A stretch of 64,000 nt of DNA, taken from positions 21,605-85,604 of the forward strand of contig NZ_BBJS01000061.1 in NCBI RefSeq assembly GCF_000739895.2. The letters run 5' to 3'. Positions 61,179 to 64,000 of the stretch are shown here, piece after piece (the stretch's first letter is position 1; each line of letters begins with the position of its first letter). Position numbers and translations under genes: made by a program. The notes below the pieces were generated by a model that ran no database searches, was not told the origin of the DNA, and saw only the letters and a list, made by a program, of their open reading frames with translations. Source of the DNA: Sphingomonas paucimobilis NBRC 13935. Its GTDB lineage: Bacteria > Pseudomonadota > Alphaproteobacteria > Sphingomonadales > Sphingomonadaceae.

Positions 61179-62380
61179 CCCGCCTCCTCCCGCTATTTCT
61201 CGCGCTGCTCGCCCTTGTCGGCGGTGCCACGCCGGCGGCCGCGCATACGCGCAGCGAATCGCATTCGACCTGGACGATCGACGGCCGCGCCGTCCGCCTC
61301 GCCTTCTCCGTCGCCGATCGCGAGGCGAAACGGATCACCAATGGCGAGCGGCCTGGCGATGCGCAGCTGATCGCCTATCTGGCACCGCGGCTGGGCGCGA
61401 CGGCGGGCGGCAAGGTCTGCCCGCTCGTCGGCAAGCCGCGCGCGGTCGCCGCCGCCACCGGATTTCGCCGTGTCGAATTCCTCTACGACTGCCCGTCGGC
61501 GGAGCGGATCGTTTTGCACGATACCGCCTTCTTCGCGCTAGTGCCGACCCATGTGAACATGGCACAGATCCAGACGGCGAAAGGCGACTTCTCCGAAAAC
61601 GTCCTTACCGCCGACGCCACCACGATCGACCTGGAAGGGACCGCCAGCGGCGGCCTCGACGGCGCCGGATTCCTCACCTTCGTGCGGATGGGCATCATGC
61701 ACATCTTCACCGGCATCGACCATATGAGCTTCCTGCTCGGGCTGGTGCTGATCTCGCGCCGGTTCAAGGATCTCGCCTTCGTCATCACCGGCTTCACGCT
61801 GGGGCACAGCCTGACCCTGGCGCTGTCGGTCACCGGCCTGTTGCGCCCCCATGCGGAGTTCATCGACGCGCTGGTCGCGCTTACCATCGCGCTGATCGGG
61901 GTGGAGAATCTGGCGGTCCAGTCGGGCCGGATCGGATTACTCGCACTGTCCACCGCCGCTGCGCTGTTCGCGATGGCGGCGCTCCGGCTGCTCGGCATCG
62001 GCCTGTTGCCGGTGACGCTGCTCTTCGGGGCGGGGCTGTTCGCGTCCAATTACCTCATGATCTCAGGCCATATCCGTGATGCCGCGCGGCTCAGGCTGGT
62101 GGTGACGCTGGTGTTCGGGCTGATCCACGGATTCGGCTTCGCCGCCGACCTCCTCAGCGAGCAAATCCCCGCCGCGAAACTGGCCGAATTGCTCGTCGGC
62201 TTCAACCTGGGGGTTGAGATCGGCCAGCTTTCCGTCGTCAGCATCCTGACGCTGACCGTGATCGGCCTGCGTCGCCTGCGGCTGACCCTGCCGCGACCGA
62301 TCGTCGTCGACCTGCTCGCCTCCGGTCTGGTGATGATCGGCATCTACTGGTTCATCGGCCGCAGCTTCGCCGCCGCCTGA
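61175..62380 (+). CDS. HupE/UreJ family membrane protein with N-terminal exported domain
   Basis: 401 residues. A signal peptide (MTRLLPLF to PAAAH) is followed by a soluble, probably periplasmic domain to about 165, then the HupE core: FTGIDHMSFLLGLVL, FTLGHSLTLAL, FGLIHGFGFA and NLGVEIGQ. The three His/Asp motifs are intact, as in the left-end copy. The mature N-terminus HTRSESH and other histidines could bind metal. It is coupled to the PpiC gene (ATGA). Nickel, cobalt or copper transport is likely; the ion is not readable. Confidence 0.85.
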   Translation: MTRLLPLFLALLALVGGATPAAAHTRSESHSTWTIDGRAVRLAFSVADREAKRITNGERPGDAQLIAYLAPRLGATAGGKVCPLVGKPRAVAAATGFRRVEFLYDCPSAERIVLHDTAFFALVPTHVNMAQIQTAKGDFSENVLTADATTIDLEGTASGGLDGAGFLTFVRMGIMHIFTGIDHMSFLLGLVLISRRFKDLAFVITGFTLGHSLTLALSVTGLLRPHAEFIDALVALTIALIGVENLAVQSGRIGLLALSTAAALFAMAALRLLGIGLLPVTLLFGAGLFASNYLMISGHIRDAARLRLVVTLVFGLIHGFGFAADLLSEQIPAAKLAELLVGFNLGVEIGQLSVVSILTLTVIGLRRLRLTLPRPIVVDLLASGLVMIGIYWFIGRSFAAA

Positions 62381-62557
62381 ACCGGCTGCCGAGCCCCCTT
62401 GGCCGAAACTGCAAACTATGGGGGTGGCGCGGCAATTCCGTACCGGCCCCGCCCTGCCGATGACCGTCGAACGCCATAGGACCGTGCCCGCACGACCTGG
62501 CGATAGAGGGGGCGCCGCCGGCCGAACCGGCCGGGCAGCGCGGCAGGAGACGGGACG

Positions 62558-63844
62558 TTGAACAAGCCGACGCGTGTCCAGGATTTCGCCGTCAAGGCGC
62601 ATCGCTATGTGGGGCTGGCGCTCGCCCTGTTCCTCGTCATCATTGCCGGTACCGGCAGCATCATCGCCTGGTACGACGATCTGGAACGTAGCGTCAACGC
62701 GCCGCTGCGTGTCGTCACGCCCCAGCCGCGGGGATGGACGCTGCACGATGCGCTCGTGATCCGCGACCGGCTGGAGGCGCAGGATCCCCGGTCGCACCTC
62801 TTCTCCCTGCAGTTCCCGCAGCGTCCCGACGAATCGCTGTTCTCGCGGGTCATGCCGGCGATCGACCCCCGATCGAGCCAGCCCTTCGCGATCGATTACG
62901 ACGAGGTGTTCGCCGACCCCTATACCGGGCAGCGACTGGGCCAGCGGCGGATCGGGCAGCCGTCGCTGAAGGGTTCGGGCGTCTTCTCCTTCGTCTATTA
63001 TCTCCATTATGCCCTGCTGTTCCCGCTGGGCATCGGCATCCTGCTGATCGGCCTGCTCGGCATCGTCTGGCTGGCCGAGAATATCGTCGGACTGTACCTG
63101 ACTCTGCCGCCCAGGCCGAAACCGAACCGGAGCGGCAAGAAGCCGCGCTCCTTCGTCCGGCGCTGGTCTACGTCGTGGAAGATCAGCCGGCCCGCCCCGC
63201 CCGCCCGACGGATGCTCGACCTGCATCGCGCGTCCGGGCTGTGGCTGTGGCCGCTGCTGATGGTCTTCGCGATCACCGGGTTCGCGCTCAATCTGGGCGG
63301 CATCTATGCCGGGATGGTCGACCTGTTCGCCGACTATGCGCATTATCAGGAACGCCCCCCGCGCGCACCGCTGGCTCAGCCCCTTATGGATCCGCCCGTC
63401 GACTGGTTCAGAGCGGCGGACCTCGGCCAGCGCTATTTCGCGTGGCAGGCCGGCGTGCAGGACTTCACCCTCGGCAAGCCGGCCGCGATCGAATATCGCC
63501 GCGACCTCGGCATCTACTTCTTCCTGATGCACACATCGCGCGACCTTGTGGATGCGCAGGGCAATCCGACCGAGACGGACTCGCCCGCAACGGCGGCGAC
63601 CATCGCCATCGACGCCCGCGACGGGCATTTCATGGGCCTGCAATTGCCGACCGGCCAGCGCGCCGCCAATACCGTCACGAGCTGGCTGATGGCGCTCCAC
63701 GTGACGGCGATCGGCGGACGGGCGTGGCAAGTGGCGGTATCGGTTTTCGGCCTACTGGTGGTCGCGCTCTCCGTCACCGGTCCGCTGCTCTGGTGGCACC
63801 GGCGAAAGGCCCGGAAAGGCGTTGTCCAGCGAATGCGGCAGTGA
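62558..63844 (+). CDS. PepSY-associated transmembrane protein
   Basis: 428 residues from a TTG at 62558 with AGGAGA eight bases upstream. Four membrane helices are seen, near 17-38, 150-178, 230-250 and 385-410, the layout of PepSY_TM proteins. Conserved histidines occur in KAHRYVGLALALF, YYLHYALLFPLG, DLHRASGLWLWPL and ALHVTAIGGRAW. The family includes likely heme-binding ferric or metal reductases associated with TBDRs. The 177 bp upstream gap separates it from the HupE gene. Confidence 0.8.
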   Translation: MNKPTRVQDFAVKAHRYVGLALALFLVIIAGTGSIIAWYDDLERSVNAPLRVVTPQPRGWTLHDALVIRDRLEAQDPRSHLFSLQFPQRPDESLFSRVMPAIDPRSSQPFAIDYDEVFADPYTGQRLGQRRIGQPSLKGSGVFSFVYYLHYALLFPLGIGILLIGLLGIVWLAENIVGLYLTLPPRPKPNRSGKKPRSFVRRWSTSWKISRPAPPARRMLDLHRASGLWLWPLLMVFAITGFALNLGGIYAGMVDLFADYAHYQERPPRAPLAQPLMDPPVDWFRAADLGQRYFAWQAGVQDFTLGKPAAIEYRRDLGIYFFLMHTSRDLVDAQGNPTETDSPATAATIAIDARDGHFMGLQLPTGQRAANTVTSWLMALHVTAIGGRAWQVAVSVFGLLVVALSVTGPLLWWHRRKARKGVVQRMRQ

Positions 63845-64000
63845 TGCGGCGAGGCCTCGCCCCGGGGCCGAAGGATGGCGGCCAGATCGACGAGCCGGTG
63901 ACATGGCGGCCAACGGAAACCTCTCGACTGAGCCTCACCCCGTCTCTGGTGCGGTCCTTGTGAGAAAACCGGCTCTCTATTCGCGCGCTCCATCGGGGTC
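63845..64000. other. Right-end stretch without a recognised gene
   Basis: 156 bp after the PepSY gene with no recognisable coding signal, terminator or repeat; the window ends here. Confidence 0.5.

Noticed and set aside
62063..63730. A 555-codon minus-strand frame opposite the HupE and PepSY genes
   Set aside because: It spans two clear membrane-protein genes and has no domain; composition is Arg/Gln/Gly-rich shadow sequence.
1..64000. Transposases, integrases, tRNA genes, rRNA, CRISPR repeats, phage genes
   Set aside because: Looked for on both strands by eye; none was recognised, so no mobile-element origin is proposed for the catabolic blocks.

Overview
The window looks like a chromosomal segment of a sphingomonad (order Sphingomonadales): very GC-rich alphaproteobacterial DNA with three TonB-dependent receptors (TBDRs), DUF6152 and DUF6644 exported or membrane proteins, and dense catabolic operons. 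No rRNA, tRNA, insertion sequence, phage gene or CRISPR array was seen. Gene density is high and neighbouring genes often overlap by ATGA/TGATG junctions.

Left block (1-14643), envelope and sensing: a HupE/UreJ metal permease (cut by the window edge) with a c-heme lipoprotein, a TBDR divergent from a DUF6152 operon, and a second TBDR divergent from a membrane-anchored winged-helix regulator. A serine-hydrolase-fold protein without its catalytic Ser/Lys follows, then a paralogous membrane regulator and two DUF6644 four-helix membrane proteins. A GTAAC/GTTAC motif recurs in these promoters and again near the right end.

14854-22929, amine module: an AraC regulator divergent from an ornithine-cyclodeaminase-like protein, RidA and a DadA-type FAD oxidoreductase; converging on them are an APC permease and an aldehyde dehydrogenase. 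A cyclase-family hydrolase lies just upstream of the permease.

22132-31264, MarR regulon: iorA-iorB-marR and CoA ligase-thiolase-DUF35/SDR fusion-cyclase form two operons, each preceded by nearly the same palindrome. It probably handles an aryl-2-oxoacid and/or aryl acid through CoA thioesters.

31320-37416, gentisate block: gentisate dioxygenase and fumarylpyruvate-type hydrolase diverge from nitrilase and maleate isomerase, followed by a thioesterase, a MarR regulator and a GST-type isomerase. The salicylyl-CoA 5-hydroxylase-like fusion at 52316-54754 could supply gentisyl-CoA.

37446-48209, unassigned catabolic operon: ten minus-strand genes (aldehyde dehydrogenase, BNR propeller, VOC protein, DUF1185, alpha/beta hydrolase, ThDP enzyme, SDR, cytochrome b561, CMD protein, LysR), diverging from a hydratase and a second SDR. 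I could not match this set to a described pathway; it is the best candidate for something new.

48264-57029: one operon of TBDR, FAD monooxygenase/old-yellow-enzyme fusion, aminotransferase, MFS transporter and succinate-semialdehyde dehydrogenase. 57525-63844: a sugar-dehydrogenase-like secreted propeller, a SnoaL-like protein, a diheme cytochrome c, a PpiC isomerase, a second HupE/UreJ permease and a PepSY membrane protein, mirroring the left end.
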